A stretch of 64,000 nucleotides of DNA from Pseudomonas massiliensis (GTDB lineage: Bacteria; Pseudomonadota; Gammaproteobacteria; Pseudomonadales; Pseudomonadaceae), in contig NZ_CCYK01000004.1 of NCBI RefSeq assembly GCF_000826105.1, forward strand, positions 372,001 through 436,000, given 5' to 3'. The translations under genes were made by a program, and so were the position numbers. Every line of letters begins with the position of its first letter. Within the stretch, counting starts at the first letter, position 1. Below, piece by piece: positions 50,595-61,163 of the stretch. The notes under the pieces were generated by a model that worked only from the letters and a program-made list of their open reading frames with translations, was not told the DNA's origin and did no database searches.

Positions 50595-51620
50595 ATGCTA
50601 GTACTGGGACTGGAAACATCCTGCGATGAAACGGGCGTCGCGCTCTATGACAGCGAGCAGGGCCTGCTCGGCGACGCGCTATTCAGCCAGATCGACCTGC
50701 ACCGTGTCTACGGTGGCGTGGTGCCGGAGCTGGCTTCCCGCGACCACGTAAAGCGCATGCTGCCGCTGATCCGCGAAGTGCTCGATCAGGCCGGGCGCGC
50801 GCCTTCGGACATCGACGCCATCGCCTATACCGCCGGCCCCGGGCTGGTGGGCGCGCTGCTGGTTGGTGCGTCCTGCGCCCAGGCCATGGCGTTTGCCTGG
50901 GGTATCCCGGCCTTGGGTGTGCATCATATGGAAGGCCACTTGCTGGCGCCCATGCTCGAGGACCAACCGCCAGCGTTTCCCTTCGTGGCGCTGCTGGTAT
51001 CCGGCGGCCATACCCAACTGGTGCGGGTCGATGGCATCGGCCAGTACCAGCTGCTGGGCGAAAGCCTGGATGACGCGGCCGGGGAGGCGTTCGACAAAAC
51101 CGCCAAACTCATGGGCCTGCCCTACCCGGGCGGCCCGGAAATCGCGCGCCTGGCCGAGCAGGGGCAGGCCGGGCGCTTCGTGTTCCCGCGTCCGATGACC
51201 GACCGCCCTGGGCTGGACTTCAGTTTCAGCGGCCTGAAAACCTTCACCCTCAACACCTGGCAGCAGTGTGTCGCCGCTGGGGAGGACAGCGAGCAGACCC
51301 GTTGCGACATCGCCCTGGCATTCCAGCAGGCAGTGGTGGAGACTCTCGCCATCAAGTGCAAGCGGGCCCTCAAGCAGACGGGCCTCAAGCAATTGGTGAT
51401 CGCTGGCGGGGTAAGTGCCAACCGGGCCTTGCGCACCCACCTGGAAGCCATGACGGCGGAATTGGGGGGTGGTGTGTACTATGCGCGGCCACGCTTCTGT
51501 ACCGACAACGGCGCGATGATCGCCTACGCCGGTTGCCAGCGGTTGTTGGCCGGCCAGCACGACAGCCTGGGCATCCAGGTGCATGCCCGCTGGCCGATGG
51601 AGCAACTGCCTGCTATCTAG
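50595..51620 (+). CDS. tsaD: tRNA N6-adenosine threonylcarbamoyltransferase
   Basis: 341 residues of the Kae1/TsaD family. Starts [19 protein letters not shown]; metal-binding motif [12 protein letters not shown]; nucleotide-binding blocks [38 protein letters not shown] and [16 protein letters not shown]; late [14 protein letters not shown]. With TsaB, TsaC and TsaE it makes t6A37 on ANN-decoding tRNAs. The frame is open 87 codons upstream, but only the ATG at 50595 gives the conserved N-terminus. Divergent from rpsU, as in other Pseudomonas. Confidence 0.97.
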   Translation: MLVLGLETSCDETGVALYDSEQGLLGDALFSQIDLHRVYGGVVPELASRDHVKRMLPLIREVLDQAGRAPSDIDAIAYTAGPGLVGALLVGASCAQAMAFAWGIPALGVHHMEGHLLAPMLEDQPPAFPFVALLVSGGHTQLVRVDGIGQYQLLGESLDDAAGEAFDKTAKLMGLPYPGGPEIARLAEQGQAGRFVFPRPMTDRPGLDFSFSGLKTFTLNTWQQCVAAGEDSEQTRCDIALAFQQAVVETLAIKCKRALKQTGLKQLVIAGGVSANRALRTHLEAMTAELGGGVYYARPRFCTDNGAMIAYAGCQRLLAGQHDSLGIQVHARWPMEQLPAI

Positions 51621-51638
51621 CCGCGCTGGGTGCGAGCT

Positions 51639-52208
51639 TTAGAAATGACGTTCCCGGCCGGCGAACAGGTCCCTGAGATTGGCCCGATGACGCCAGATCA
51701 CCAGCGCCGTGAGCAGGGTCATCGGCAGCAACGCCTGGGGCGCCTGCCAGGCCAGCAGGGGCAAGGTCAGGGGGATGGCGGTCAGCGCGGCCAGGGAGGC
51801 GGTACGGCTGAGCTGAAAGGTCAATAGCCATACGCCTACCGCCAGCAGCAGGGCTGGCGGGTATAGCCCCAACAGCATGCCGGCAGCCGTGGCCACGCCC
51901 TTGCCACCGCGAAAGTTGAAATACAGGGGAAACAGGTGGCCGATGACGGCGCACAGGCCTATCCAGGCCTGGGCCTGCAGCCCCAACCCCAGGGCCTTGG
52001 CCAGCAGTACCGGTACGAGGCCCTTGGCGAGGTCGCCGACTAAGGTCAAGATGGCGAGCTTGCGGCCGGCCACCCTGAGCATGTTGGTGGCCCCGGCATT
52101 GCCCGAGCCGCTGGTGCGCGGGTCGGGGATCCCGGCGCCACGACTGAGCAGGATGGCGAAGGACAGTGAGCCGAGCAGGTAGGCCAGGACGGCCAGTAAC
52201 CAGGGCAT
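51639..52208 (-). CDS. plsY: Glycerol-3-phosphate acyltransferase PlsY
   Basis: 189 residues, five membrane spans. The family motifs are intact: [18 protein letters not shown] (first loop), [20 protein letters not shown] and the third loop with [16 protein letters not shown]. Transfers acyl groups from acyl-phosphate to glycerol-3-phosphate at the inner membrane, the first step of phospholipid synthesis. The ATG at 52208 gives the normal short N-terminus ([20 protein letters not shown]); the longer frame to 52295 would add an unlikely charged tail. Divergent from folB with a 70-bp gap and convergent with tsaD. Confidence 0.96.
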   Translation of the reverse strand: MPWLLAVLAYLLGSLSFAILLSRGAGIPDPRTSGSGNAGATNMLRVAGRKLAILTLVGDLAKGLVPVLLAKALGLGLQAQAWIGLCAVIGHLFPLYFNFRGGKGVATAAGMLLGLYPPALLLAVGVWLLTFQLSRTASLAALTAIPLTLPLLAWQAPQALLPMTLLTALVIWRHRANLRDLFAGRERHF

Positions 52209-52278
52209 GCTAACTATTCCGGGCGAGAATGCTCGGATTCTAACGGCGCGAAGCGCCTTTGTCGTCAGGAGAGACTGC

Positions 52279-52632
52279 TTGGACAGCGTGTTCATCGAAG
52301 GCCTGGAGGTCGATACCGTGATCGGCGCCTATGACTGGGAGCGCGAGATCCGCCAGTGCCTGCGGCTGGATTTCGATTTCGCCTGGGACAACCGCCCCGC
52401 TGCGGATGGCGACGACCTGGCCTTGGCCCTGGATTACGCCAAGGTGTCCGAAGCCGTTCAGGCGTTTGCCAGCCAGGCGCGCTTTGAGCTGGTAGAGACC
52501 TTCGCCGAGCGTCTGGCGGCGCGTCTGATGAGCGAATTCGGCATTCGCTGGTTGCGGTTGCGGGTGACCAAGCCTGGTGCGGTGCCAGCGGCACGAGGCG
52601 TGGGTGTGGAGATCGAGCGCGGATGTCGCTGA
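52279..52632 (+). CDS. folB: Dihydroneopterin aldolase
   Basis: 117 residues: [20 protein letters not shown] at the start holds the family's catalytic glutamate/tyrosine region, followed by [18 protein letters not shown] and [17 protein letters not shown], then [20 protein letters not shown] with the conserved lysine. Cleaves dihydroneopterin to hydroxymethyl-dihydropterin in folate synthesis. It begins with TTG at 52279, supported by AGGAGAG (52267-52273) and by family alignment; no ATG or GTG is available at this position. Overlaps folK by ten bases, which makes the next product in the same pathway. Confidence 0.94.
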   Translation: MDSVFIEGLEVDTVIGAYDWEREIRQCLRLDFDFAWDNRPAADGDDLALALDYAKVSEAVQAFASQARFELVETFAERLAARLMSEFGIRWLRLRVTKPGAVPAARGVGVEIERGCR

Positions 52633-53141
52633 CTCGGGTCTACCTTGGCCTCGGTAGCAATATCGACCGTGAGGTTCATCTTTGCGCTGGGCTGGACGCG
52701 CTGGCGGCCATGCTCGTGGACATGCGCTGTTCACCGGTGTTCGAAAGCGAACCGGTGGGCATCAAGAGCGGGCCTTTCCTGAACCTGGTGGTCACGGGGC
52801 TGTGTGACATGCCTCTGATGGCGCTGGATCGTCGCCTGAAGTTCATCGAGGCGGATAACGGCCGCTACGCCCCGGACCGCAAAGGCCTGCCGCTGGATAT
52901 CGACGTCTTGATGTACGGCCGGCAAGTGGGCAATTTCGACGGATTGGTATTGCCGCGCGAGGAAATCCTGCGTAACGCCTTTGTGCTCTGGCCCTTGGCC
53001 TTGCTGGCTCCGGATGAGCTGCACCCCGGAGAGGGGCGCAGCTTCGCTGCGCTATGGGCCGAGGCGAAGATCGACCAGCAGCTGCGGCAGGTACCCTTCC
53101 AATGGGCCCCCGGGGCGCTGGTTCAAGGCTCAGCCCGGTAG
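52623..53141 (+). CDS. folK: 2-amino-4-hydroxy-6-hydroxymethyldihydropteridine pyrophosphokinase (HPPK)
   Basis: 172 residues: [19 protein letters not shown] at the start, [20 protein letters not shown], and the ATP/metal site [20 protein letters not shown] with the DxD pair, then [20 protein letters not shown]. Transfers pyrophosphate from ATP to hydroxymethyl-dihydropterin. The usual family version of the signature is R-W-x-P-R-T-L-D-L-D, so this is the slightly divergent Pseudomonas type. Its start overlaps folB, and its last 19 bases overlap the 3' end of the convergent cca gene. Confidence 0.94.
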   Translation: MSLTRVYLGLGSNIDREVHLCAGLDALAAMLVDMRCSPVFESEPVGIKSGPFLNLVVTGLCDMPLMALDRRLKFIEADNGRYAPDRKGLPLDIDVLMYGRQVGNFDGLVLPREEILRNAFVLWPLALLAPDELHPGEGRSFAALWAEAKIDQQLRQVPFQWAPGALVQGSAR

Positions 53142-54310
53142 GCCTCCAACGCGGCCAGGCGGGCTTTCTTGAGGGCTTCGCCCAGGGCCTGCCCCGTCAG
53201 GCCGGCCTCTAGCAATGGTTTGACCGCCACGTCCCGGGCTGTGGCAGCGGCGTCGCGCAGAAACGCTCCGGGCTCGAAGGTTTCCTGCCCGATGCAGAGG
53301 GCAGCGTTTTCACAGGTGTCGATGAATTCCGCGAAGCGTTGGGGGCGTCGATAGATGTCGAAGGCCTGGAGCAGGTCGAACAAGGCCTGGGTGGGCAATG
53401 CACGCGCCTGGCTGGCCAGCGCATGGTAGCGGCCACTTAGCTGAGCCAATTCCTGGCAGTCCCGAGGTACCTTGAAGCGTAGGCTCACCGCCTGGATGTC
53501 GGATACCTCGCCCTTCGCGCTTGAGCTGTCCCCAGCGTAGCTCAATGGCAGCAGCAGGCTGGCCCAGCGTATGGCCAGAGGATGCTCGGCACAGGCGGCC
53601 TGGGCCAGGCAAGCGATACTCCATTGTCCAAGATCGACCACTGCGGCCGGTGTTCGCGCCGAGCGCTCGAACAGGGCCTGCAATTCGGGGAACAGGACCT
53701 TCAGGGCGCCGCAGGCCCGGAGGGTTTCGAAGAACACCGTCGGTCTGGCTTCCATCAGGGCGCGGGAGATCTCCTTCCAGCTTCTTTCAGGGGTCAACGC
53801 CTGCAGCTCCCCCGACTCGCTCAGTTGCGTCATAAGCGCGAGGGTTTCGGGGGCGATACGAAAGCCCAGGCCGGCGTAGCGTGCGGCGAACCTGGCTACC
53901 CTGAGCACGCGCAAGGGGTCTTCGGCGAACGACGGGGACACATGGCGTAGCCAGCGTTCGGCAAGGTCTCGCTGGCCGCCGTAGGGGTCGATGACGTGCC
54001 CGCTGTCGTCTTCGGCCATGGCGTTGATGGTCAGGTCACGGCGGCGCAGGTCTTCTTCGAGGGTCACGTCCGGGCTGGCATGGAACACGAATCCGCCATA
54101 GCCCCGGCCGCTCTTGCGCTCCGTCCGGGCCAGGGCGTATTCAGCGCCGGTGCGCGGGTGCAGGAATACAGGGAAATCCGCGCCCACGGGCCGATAGCCC
54201 AAGGCATGCATCTGTTGCGCGCTGGCACCGACCACCACCCAATCGATGTCGGCCACCGGCAGGCCGAGGAGGCGGTCGCGCACGGCGCCGCCGACTTTGT
54301 ATACCTTCAT
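53123..54310 (-). CDS. cca: CCA-adding tRNA nucleotidyltransferase
   Basis: 395 residues. The nucleotidyltransferase head is complete: [20 protein letters not shown] with the catalytic DxD in [29 protein letters not shown], the [10 protein letters not shown] block, [14 protein letters not shown] and the [16 protein letters not shown] neck. The C-terminal part lacks an HD phosphohydrolase motif, unlike E. coli Cca. It adds or repairs the 3' CCA of tRNAs. The ATG at 54310 has GGAGAAC upstream. Runs convergently with folK, overlapping by 19 bases. Confidence 0.95.
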   Translation of the reverse strand: MKVYKVGGAVRDRLLGLPVADIDWVVVGASAQQMHALGYRPVGADFPVFLHPRTGAEYALARTERKSGRGYGGFVFHASPDVTLEEDLRRRDLTINAMAEDDSGHVIDPYGGQRDLAERWLRHVSPSFAEDPLRVLRVARFAARYAGLGFRIAPETLALMTQLSESGELQALTPERSWKEISRALMEARPTVFFETLRACGALKVLFPELQALFERSARTPAAVVDLGQWSIACLAQAACAEHPLAIRWASLLLPLSYAGDSSSAKGEVSDIQAVSLRFKVPRDCQELAQLSGRYHALASQARALPTQALFDLLQAFDIYRRPQRFAEFIDTCENAALCIGQETFEPGAFLRDAAATARDVAVKPLLEAGLTGQALGEALKKARLAALEAYRAEP

Positions 54311-54360
54311 GCAGTTCTCCTTCAGCGCCGCAGGATATACCCGTGGCGCCGAAGGTTCAC

Positions 54361-55923
54361 TCACAGGTGCACGACGGTCATGTCCAGCCGGTTATAGCTG
54401 TCATCGCCCTGCTCGTTGCGCGGCGGCACGTGATGGACCTTCACCACCTGGTCGCCCTGGACGGTCTCCAGGTGCACGTCGAAGCCCCACAACCGATGCA
54501 GATGCTTGAGTACCTCCTCGGTGGACTCGCCCAGCGGCTTGCGGTCGTGTTGCTGGTGACGCAGGGTCAGGGAACGATCACCGCGGCGATCGATGCTCCA
54601 GATCTGCACGTTGGGCTCGCGATTGCCCAGGTTGTACTGGGCCGCCAGGGTTTCACGGATGATCCGATAGCCGCTGTCATCGTGGATGGCAGGTACCAGC
54701 AGGTCGTCGCGCTGGTCGTCGTCCAGGATGCTGAACAGCTTCAGGTCGCGGATCACCTTGGGCGACAGGTACTGCAGGATGAAGCTCTCGTCCTTGAAGC
54801 TGCTCATGGCGAACTTCAAGGTAGAGAGCCAGTCGCTGCCGGCGATGTCCGGGAACCAGCGACGGTCTTCCTCGTCCGGGTTCTCGCAGATGCGGCGCAG
54901 GTCCCGGAACATGGCGAAGCCCAGGGCGTAGGGGTTGATGCCGCTGTAATAGGGGCTGTCGTACCCGGGCTGAAACACCACGCTGGTATGGGACTGCAGG
55001 AATTCCATCATGAAGCCGTCGGTGACCAGGCCTTCGTCGTACAGGTCGTTGAGCAAGGTGTAGTGCCAGAAGGTCGCCCAACCTTCGTTCATGACCTGGG
55101 TTTGCCGTTGTGGATAGAAATACTGGGCGATCTTGCGCACGATACGCACCACTTCCCGCTGCCAGGGCTCCAGCAAGGGGGCGTGCTTCTCGATGAAATA
55201 GAGAATGTTTTCCTGAGGCTCGGCGGGAAAGCGCGCGTGGTCCTGCTCGCTGGTTTTCTCCATGGCCTTGGGAATGGTTCGCCACAGGTCGTTGATCTGT
55301 CGCTGAAGGTGCTCTTCCCGTTCTTTCTGGCGGCGCCGCTCTTCTTCGGCGGAAATGGGGTAGGGGCGCTTGTAGCGGTCCACGCCGTAGTTCATCAGAG
55401 CATGGCAAGAGTCGAGCAGGTCTTCCACGGCGTCGATGCCGTAGCGCTCCTCGCACTGCATGATGTACTGCTTGGCGAACACCAGGTAGTCGATGATCGA
55501 GCTGGCGTCCGTCCAGGTGCGGAACAGGTAGTTGCCCTTGAAGAAACTGTTGTGGCCGTAGCAGGCATGGGCGATCACCAAGGCCTGCATGCACATGGTG
55601 TTCTCTTCCATGAGGTAGGCGATGCACGGGTCGGAATTGATCACGATCTCGTAGGCCAGGCCCATCTGCCCACGGGTGTAGGATTTTTCGGTGCTCAGGA
55701 AGTGCTTGCCGTAGGACCAATGATGGTAGCCCAGGGGCATGCCTACCGAGGCGTAGGCATCCATCATCTGTTCAGCGGTGATGACTTCGATCTGGTTGGG
55801 GTAGGTATCGAGGGCATAGCGCTCGGCGATACGACTGATTTCCCGGTCGTAGGTCTGGATCAGCTCGAAGGTCCATTCCGAACCTACGGACAGGGGTTGG
55901 CGCTTCTGCTCTCTGGCGGTCAT
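54361..55923 (-). CDS. SpoVR-family protein (YcgB)
   Basis: 520 residues of the SpoVR/YcgB family: [20 protein letters not shown] near the start, [40 protein letters not shown] (conserved histidines), [20 protein letters not shown] and [20 protein letters not shown]. The molecular function is unknown; in Bacillus the namesake affects spore cortex, and in gamma-proteobacteria it is linked to prkA and yeaH under stress or starvation. The start overlaps the yeaH stop by four bases, so the three genes form one operon in the order prkA-yeaH-spoVR. Confidence 0.95.
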   Translation of the reverse strand: MTAREQKRQPLSVGSEWTFELIQTYDREISRIAERYALDTYPNQIEVITAEQMMDAYASVGMPLGYHHWSYGKHFLSTEKSYTRGQMGLAYEIVINSDPCIAYLMEENTMCMQALVIAHACYGHNSFFKGNYLFRTWTDASSIIDYLVFAKQYIMQCEERYGIDAVEDLLDSCHALMNYGVDRYKRPYPISAEEERRRQKEREEHLQRQINDLWRTIPKAMEKTSEQDHARFPAEPQENILYFIEKHAPLLEPWQREVVRIVRKIAQYFYPQRQTQVMNEGWATFWHYTLLNDLYDEGLVTDGFMMEFLQSHTSVVFQPGYDSPYYSGINPYALGFAMFRDLRRICENPDEEDRRWFPDIAGSDWLSTLKFAMSSFKDESFILQYLSPKVIRDLKLFSILDDDQRDDLLVPAIHDDSGYRIIRETLAAQYNLGNREPNVQIWSIDRRGDRSLTLRHQQHDRKPLGESTEEVLKHLHRLWGFDVHLETVQGDQVVKVHHVPPRNEQGDDSYNRLDMTVVHL

Positions 55924-57194
55924 GTCACTAGCCTGCGCTGGAAGAGTTCACGGAAGACCGGATAGATATCCCCGGCCGTCACCAACTGCTGCTGGGCGAA
56001 GGTTTCCGGGAAGTCTTCGCCGATACGCTCGTATTCGAACCACAGGGCCTGGTGCTCCCTGGGCGTGATCTCCACGTAAGTGTAGTACTGCACATGGGGC
56101 ATGATCTGCTTGGTGAGGATGTCCCGGCAGATGGGCGAGTCGTCGTTCCAGTTGTCCCCGTCCGAGGCCTGGGCCGCATAGATGTTCCACTCGTTGGTGG
56201 GATAGCGCTCGGCCATGATTTCCTGCATCAGCTTCAGCGCGCTGGAGACGATGGTGCCGCCGGTTTCCCGGGAATAGAAGAACTCTTCCTCGTCCACTTC
56301 CCTGGCGCTGGTGTGGTGGCGGATGAACACCACCTCGATCTTGTCGTAGTTGCGCTTGAGGAACAGGTACAACAGGATGAAAAAGCGCTTGGCAATGTCC
56401 TTGGTAGCCTGGGTCATGGAACCGGACACGTCCATCAGGCAGAACATCACCGCCTTGGAGCTGGGGTTGGGGTGCTTGACCAGCAGGTTGTATTTCAGGT
56501 CGAAGGTATCGAGGAAGGGCACCCGATGAATGCGTGCACTGAGCTTTTCGACTTCCGCTTCCAGCGCCTGGATGTCGCCGAAGTTGTCCGGCTCTTCCCG
56601 TCGAAGCCGCTCGAGTTCGGCACGCACCTCCCGTAGCCGGGCGCGGCTGCTGCCGGACAGCGCGATACGCCGGGCATGGGCCGAGCGCAGGGTACGAATG
56701 ATGTTGATGCGCGATGGGTTGCCTTCGTTGGCAATGCCCGCGCGGACCGTCTTGAAGGTATCGGAACCGGTGAGATGCCGCTTGACCAGGTTGGGCAGTT
56801 CCAGGTCCTCGAACATGAATTCAAGGAATTCCTCCTGGGTGATCTGGAACACGAACTCATCCATGCCTTCGCCGGAGTTGCCCGCCTTGCCCTGGCCCTT
56901 GCCGCCTCCGCCACCTCCTTGCGGCCGCGGAATATGCTGTCCGGACGTGAACTCCTTGTTGCCGGGATGGACGATGGTCTGCTTGCCGCCGCGACCGTGG
57001 TGCAACACGGGTTCGTCGATGTCACGGCCAGGAATGCTGATCTGCTCGCCATGCTCCATATCGGTGATGGAGCGGCGGCTGACCGCTTCTTCCACCGCTT
57101 TCTTGATGTGGTCACGGTAGCGCCGCAGGAAACGCTGGCGGTTCACCGTGCTTTTGTTCTTGCCATTCAAGCGTCGGTCGATCACATAACTCAT
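55920..57194 (-). CDS. yeaH: DUF444 family protein YeaH
   Basis: 424 residues. The N-terminus [20 protein letters not shown] and [20 protein letters not shown] are diagnostic of DUF444; a glycine-rich stretch ([20 protein letters not shown]) follows, then a von Willebrand-like domain with the metal site [20 protein letters not shown]. In E. coli it works with the kinase YeaG (PrkA) in nitrogen starvation and stress survival. The ATG at 57194 fits the family start; the frame runs a little further up without support. Four-base overlap with spoVR; 131-bp gap to prkA. Confidence 0.95.
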   Translation of the reverse strand: MSYVIDRRLNGKNKSTVNRQRFLRRYRDHIKKAVEEAVSRRSITDMEHGEQISIPGRDIDEPVLHHGRGGKQTIVHPGNKEFTSGQHIPRPQGGGGGGKGQGKAGNSGEGMDEFVFQITQEEFLEFMFEDLELPNLVKRHLTGSDTFKTVRAGIANEGNPSRINIIRTLRSAHARRIALSGSSRARLREVRAELERLRREEPDNFGDIQALEAEVEKLSARIHRVPFLDTFDLKYNLLVKHPNPSSKAVMFCLMDVSGSMTQATKDIAKRFFILLYLFLKRNYDKIEVVFIRHHTSAREVDEEEFFYSRETGGTIVSSALKLMQEIMAERYPTNEWNIYAAQASDGDNWNDDSPICRDILTKQIMPHVQYYTYVEITPREHQALWFEYERIGEDFPETFAQQQLVTAGDIYPVFRELFQRRLVT

Positions 57195-57213
57195 GGCCCC
57201 TCCAGGAACTCGG

Positions 57214-57250
57214 GGCAGCTTCAAGCTTCAAGCTTCAAGCCGCAAGAAAG
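57214..57250. repeat. Direct-repeat tract in the prkA-yeaH gap
   Basis: The heptamer AGCTTCA occurs three times in tandem (57218-57238), continuing GCCGCAAG. This pattern of AGCTTCAAG units running into GCAAGC is a recurrent intergenic sequence in Pseudomonas genomes. It lies inside the operon, between the prkA stop and the yeaH start, together with further AGCTTAC/GCAAGCT elements up to about 57320. Confidence 0.55.
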
Positions 57251-57325
57251 AGCAGCCAGCGCGGCCGCAAGCTGGCGCGTCAGGCGATGCCTGCGCGCAA
57301 CTGCCTGCAGCTTACGGCCTGTCGC

Positions 57326-59248
57326 TTACTGGGACTTGCGAACACGCAGGTACCACTCGGAGAGCAGGCGAACCTGCTTGTCGGTGTAGCCACGTTCCAC
57401 CATCCGGGTAACGAAGTCGTTGTGCTTCTGTTGATCTTCCTTGCTGGCCTTGGCGTTGAAGCTGATGACGGGCAGCAGGTCCTCAGTGTTGGAGAACATT
57501 TTCTTCTCGATGACCACCCGCAGTTTTTCATAGCTGAGCCAGGTGGGGTTCTTGCCGTTGTTGTTGGCGCGGGCGCGAAGCACGAAGTTGACGATCTCGT
57601 TGCGGAAGTCCTTCGGGTTGCTGATGCCGGCGGGCTTTTCGATCTTTTCCAGTTCTTCGTTCAAGGCGACCCGATTGAGGATCTCGCCGGTTTCCGGGTC
57701 CCGGTATTCCTGATCCTGAATCCAGAAGTCCGCATAGAGCACATAACGGTCGAAGATGTTCTGGCCATACTCGCTGTAGGACTCCAGGTAGGCTGTCTGG
57801 ATTTCCTTGCCGATGAACTCGATGTAGCGCGGCGCCAGGTATTCCTTGAGGAAACGCAGGTAGCGCTCGCGTACTTCGGCCGGGAACTGCTCCTGCTCGA
57901 TCTGGTGTTCGAGCACATAAAGCAGGTGAACCGGGTTGGCGGCCACTTCATGGGGGTCGAAGTTGAATACCTTGGACAGGATCTTGAAGGCGAAGCGGGT
58001 GGACAGGCCGGTCATGCCCTCATCCACGCCCGCCGAATCGCGGTATTCCTGGATGGACTTGGCCTTTGGGTCGGTGTCCTTCAGGTTTTCGCCGTCATAG
58101 ACCCGCATCTTCGAGTAGATGTTCGAGTTCTCCGGTTCCTTGAGCCGGGACAGCACGGTGAACTGGGCCAGCATCTTGAGGGTGTCCGGCGCGCAATGGG
58201 CCCTGGACAGCGAGCTGTTGACCAACAGCTTGTCGTAGATCTTGATCTCATCGGTCACGCGCAGGCAGTAAGGCACCTTCACGATATAGATACGGTCGAT
58301 GAAGGCCTCGTTGTTCTTGTTGTTGCGGAAGCTATGCCATTCAGACTCGTTGGAGTGCGCCAGCAGCACGCCATTGAAGGGAATGGCCCCGAGCCCTTCG
58401 GTACTGTTGTAGTTGCCTTCCTGGGTCGCGGTAAGCAGCGGGTGAAGCACCTTGATCGGTGCCTTGAACATTTCCACGAATTCCATCAGGCCCTGGTTCG
58501 CCCGGCACAGGGCGCCCGAGTAGCTGTAGGCGTCGGCGTCGTTCTGGGGGAATTCCTCCAGCTTGCGAATATCCACCTTGCCCACGAGGGCGGAGATGTC
58601 CTGGTTGTTCTCGTCTCCAGGTTCGGTCTTGGCCACGGCGACCTGGTTCAGGATCGACGGGTACAGCTTGACCACCTTGAACTGGCTGATGTCCCCACCG
58701 AATTCCTGCAGGCGCTTGGTGGCCCAGGGCGACATGATGGTGTTGAGGTAGCGCTTGTCGATGCCGTAGTCCTCCTGAAGGATGTCCCCGTCTTCATTGA
58801 CGTTGAACAGCCCCAGGGGCGACTCGAATACCGGGGAGCCCTTGATGGCGTAGAAGGGCTCTTTCTCCATCAGTTGCTTGAGCTTTTCGGCCAGGGACGA
58901 CTTGCCTCCCCCCACCGGGCCGAGCAGGTAGAGGATCTGTTTCTTCTCCTCGAGGCCTTGGGCGGCATGGCGGAAATAGGAAACGATCTGCTCGATGCAG
59001 TCTTCCATGCCATGGAAGTCACGGAAGGCCGGGTAGCGGCGGATGGTCTTGTTGGAGAAGATGCGGGACAACCGCGGATCCGTCGTGGTATCGACCAGCT
59101 CCGGTTCACCGATGGCCATGAGCAGCCGCTCGGCCGCGGATGCGTAGGCCCTGCGGTCGGCTTTGCAGAGCTCCAGGTATTCCTGCAGCGTCAACTCTTC
59201 CTGACGCGTGCTTTCGAAACGCTGTTGGAAGTGGCTAAAAATACTCAT
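57326..59248 (-). CDS. prkA: PrkA-type serine kinase / AAA+ protein (YeaG)
   Basis: 640 residues. AAA-like core with Walker A YLLGPVGGGKSSLAEKLKQL, preceded by FRDFHGMEDCIEQIVSYFRH; middle block FNGVLLAHSNESEWHSFRNN; C-terminal PrkA domain with FIGKEIQTAYLESYSEYGQN and FIVNFVLRARANNNGKNPTW-like segment. Phosphorylates itself and other proteins in B. subtilis and E. coli; some members also show protease activity. First gene of the prkA-yeaH-spoVR stress operon. Length is the usual 640 residues. Confidence 0.96.
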   Translation of the reverse strand: MSIFSHFQQRFESTRQEELTLQEYLELCKADRRAYASAAERLLMAIGEPELVDTTTDPRLSRIFSNKTIRRYPAFRDFHGMEDCIEQIVSYFRHAAQGLEEKKQILYLLGPVGGGKSSLAEKLKQLMEKEPFYAIKGSPVFESPLGLFNVNEDGDILQEDYGIDKRYLNTIMSPWATKRLQEFGGDISQFKVVKLYPSILNQVAVAKTEPGDENNQDISALVGKVDIRKLEEFPQNDADAYSYSGALCRANQGLMEFVEMFKAPIKVLHPLLTATQEGNYNSTEGLGAIPFNGVLLAHSNESEWHSFRNNKNNEAFIDRIYIVKVPYCLRVTDEIKIYDKLLVNSSLSRAHCAPDTLKMLAQFTVLSRLKEPENSNIYSKMRVYDGENLKDTDPKAKSIQEYRDSAGVDEGMTGLSTRFAFKILSKVFNFDPHEVAANPVHLLYVLEHQIEQEQFPAEVRERYLRFLKEYLAPRYIEFIGKEIQTAYLESYSEYGQNIFDRYVLYADFWIQDQEYRDPETGEILNRVALNEELEKIEKPAGISNPKDFRNEIVNFVLRARANNNGKNPTWLSYEKLRVVIEKKMFSNTEDLLPVISFNAKASKEDQQKHNDFVTRMVERGYTDKQVRLLSEWYLRVRKSQ

Positions 59249-59541
59249 GACGTCACCTCGCTCGATACCGGAGCCGACGTCGGATCACTTAAGCCGATGC
59301 TTGGTGGCAGCCGAAGCCAGCCAGCTGCCCTTTTCCCCCAGAACACCCGAAAATCGCTCCCGATGACCCGCGCGCCGGTGTGCCGGCTCTCCCCTGTTTT
59401 GGATGGCCTGGGCTTAAGGATAGTTGGTAATCCAGAAATTCAAGGGCGCCCACGCGTTTAGTTACAACCGCGAAAGGGGGAGTTGGGCTAGGAGCCCCGG
59501 AATCCGGCGCCCCGTGAGGCATGCGAAGATGACAAAAAAAT
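59249..59541. other. Intergenic region upstream of prkA
   Basis: 293 bases between the prkA start and the glpE stop. It should carry the prkA promoter. No recognisable gene; GGGGCTCCTAGCCC-like and GGGCGCC elements near 59490-59515 may form a hairpin behind glpE, but without a U-tract. Confidence 0.4.
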
Positions 59542-59871
59542 TCAGTCGCCGGCTTGGCGAGCGATGTCGTCAGGGTAGGTCTGGCGCCAGAGCTCGAAGC
59601 CGCCGTCGAGGCTGTAGACGTCCGAGAAGCCTTGACTGACCAGATAGGCCGCCGCGCTCTGGCTGGAGTTGCCGTGATAGCAGACCACGACCAACGGAGC
59701 GTCCAGGTCGGCTTGGGTAATGAAGTCGTGCAGTGAATGGTTGTCCAGATGACGGGACTGGGCGATATGCCCGTTGGCGAAGGTCTGCGGATCGCGGATA
59801 TCCACGACCACGGCGCCGCCGGCGCGCAACGCCTGGGCTTCTTGCGGGGGAATGCGTTTGAATTCGGACAT
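59542..59871 (-). CDS. glpE: Thiosulfate sulfurtransferase GlpE (single-domain rhodanese)
   Basis: 109 residues: rhodanese fold with [20 protein letters not shown] and [10 protein letters not shown], and the active loop [15 protein letters not shown], in which the cysteine nucleophile and CxxGxS pattern match GlpE. Transfers sulfane sulfur from thiosulfate to cyanide or thioredoxin in vitro. The ATG at 59871 follows the apaH stop by 15 bases, so it is probably co-transcribed with the surA-to-apaH series. Confidence 0.93.
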   Translation of the reverse strand: MSEFKRIPPQEAQALRAGGAVVVDIRDPQTFANGHIAQSRHLDNHSLHDFITQADLDAPLVVVCYHGNSSQSAAAYLVSQGFSDVYSLDGGFELWRQTYPDDIARQAGD

Positions 59872-59886
59872 GCTCGGCTCCAGGCG

Positions 59887-60705
59887 TTAGCAGAGAGGGC
59901 ACTTGCACTGATGAAGTTGCAAAGTGTCCAGGTTCATCAAGGTCATTGCGTTGCCCCAGACGCACCCCGTGTCCAGGGCGAATACGCCAGGCTCGTCGCA
60001 GCGGCCTTCCAGCGCGGCCCAATGGCCGAAGATGATGCGGATGTGGCGGCTGCGTCTGTGCTTGTGGCTGAACCAGGGCGCGTAGCCAGGGGGCGCGCTG
60101 TCCGCCCCTTCCTTGCCCTTGAGGTCCAGCTTGCCGTCGGCGGTACAGAAACGCATGCGGGTAAAATAGTTGGTGATAACCCGCAGGCGGGTGACGCCTT
60201 CCAGATCCTTGTGCCACTTGGCCGGCTCGTTGCCGTACATGCCGTCCAGGAAGGGCTCCACCAGGTTGTCGTCGCGCAGGGCGGTTTCCACCTCGGCGGC
60301 GTAGCGCAGCGCCTTGCTCAAGGGCCACATGGGCGGAATGCCGGCATGCACCAGGGCAAAGTTGCGTGGCTCGTCGTAATGCAGCAGCTTTTGCTGACGC
60401 AGCCACTGCACCAGTTGCCCGCCGTCGGGTGCCTCGAGGATCTCGGCCAGGGTGTCGTTCTTCTTCAGGCGCTCGACGTTGTACCAGGCTGCAAGCAGGT
60501 GCAGGTCGTGGTTTCCCAGGGTGCAGACCAGCGAATCGCGGATCGAATAAAGGAAGCGCAGGGTTTCCAGGGATTGCGGGCCGCGATTGACCAGATCGCC
60601 CACCAGCCATAGCTGGTCCCGGGCGGGGTCGAAGGCCACCTCGTCCAGCAGCGTCTTGAGCGGATCCAGGCAGCCCTGCAGGTCACCTACGGCATACACG
60701 GCCAT
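59887..60705 (-). CDS. apaH: Symmetrical bis(5'-nucleosyl)-tetraphosphatase
   Basis: 272 residues with the metallophosphatase motifs [43 protein letters not shown] and the late [12 protein letters not shown] plus GHWAALEG. Hydrolyses Ap4A to two ADP and also removes Np4A caps from mRNA. Shares one base with the apaG stop (TGATG), so the pair is coupled, as in E. coli. Confidence 0.96.
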   Translation of the reverse strand: MAVYAVGDLQGCLDPLKTLLDEVAFDPARDQLWLVGDLVNRGPQSLETLRFLYSIRDSLVCTLGNHDLHLLAAWYNVERLKKNDTLAEILEAPDGGQLVQWLRQQKLLHYDEPRNFALVHAGIPPMWPLSKALRYAAEVETALRDDNLVEPFLDGMYGNEPAKWHKDLEGVTRLRVITNYFTRMRFCTADGKLDLKGKEGADSAPPGYAPWFSHKHRRSRHIRIIFGHWAALEGRCDEPGVFALDTGCVWGNAMTLMNLDTLQLHQCKCPLC

Positions 60706-61085
60706 CAGTGCAGGGCTCCGGGCATGGCCAGGCGGAACGGCGCGATAATGGCGTCGAAGTGTTTACCGTCTTCGGCCACCATCTGGTAGCTGCCCTGCAT
60801 GTTCCCCACCTTGGTAGCCATGATGGTGCCGCTGCTGTAGGTATGGGCCTGGCCCACCCCGATCAGCGGTTGCTGGCCGACCACGCCAGGCCCGCGGACC
60901 TCCTCGACCTTGCCGTTGCCGTCGGTGATCACCCAGTGGCGCGACATCAGACGCGCGGGTACCTGGCCTTTGTTGCGTACAGTGACTGTATAGGCGAAGG
61001 CATAACGGCCCTGCTCGGGGTTGGATTGCTCCGCCAGGAAGCGCGTATCGACGCTGACGTCGATGTGATAACGGGAATCGGACAT
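60705..61085 (-). CDS. apaG: ApaG protein
   Basis: 126 residues with the fibronectin-like ApaG fold: [80 protein letters not shown] and [12 protein letters not shown]. Biochemical role unsettled. Lies between rsmA and apaH in the conserved series; 78-bp gap to rsmA. Confidence 0.96.
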   Translation of the reverse strand: MSDSRYHIDVSVDTRFLAEQSNPEQGRYAFAYTVTVRNKGQVPARLMSRHWVITDGNGKVEEVRGPGVVGQQPLIGVGQAHTYSSGTIMATKVGNMQGSYQMVAEDGKHFDAIIAPFRLAMPGALH

Positions 61086-61163
61086 GGTGCCTGGACCTAA
61101 AGCGAATGACGTGGGGACGAGGCCCGATGAAAGCAGTCTAGGCCATAGGATGGCCTAGGTGCC

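Noticed and set aside
54343..55965. Open frame of 540 codons opposite spoVR
   Set aside because: Same effect as above; no ribosome site and no recognisable domain.
57214..57250. Tandem repeats considered as a CRISPR fragment
   Set aside because: Units are seven bases without spacers, and no cas genes are present; no CRISPR array was seen in the window.
57287..59461. Open frame of 724 codons on the plus strand opposite prkA
   Set aside because: Full overlap with an unmistakable prkA gene; high-GC third positions keep the antisense frame free of stops.
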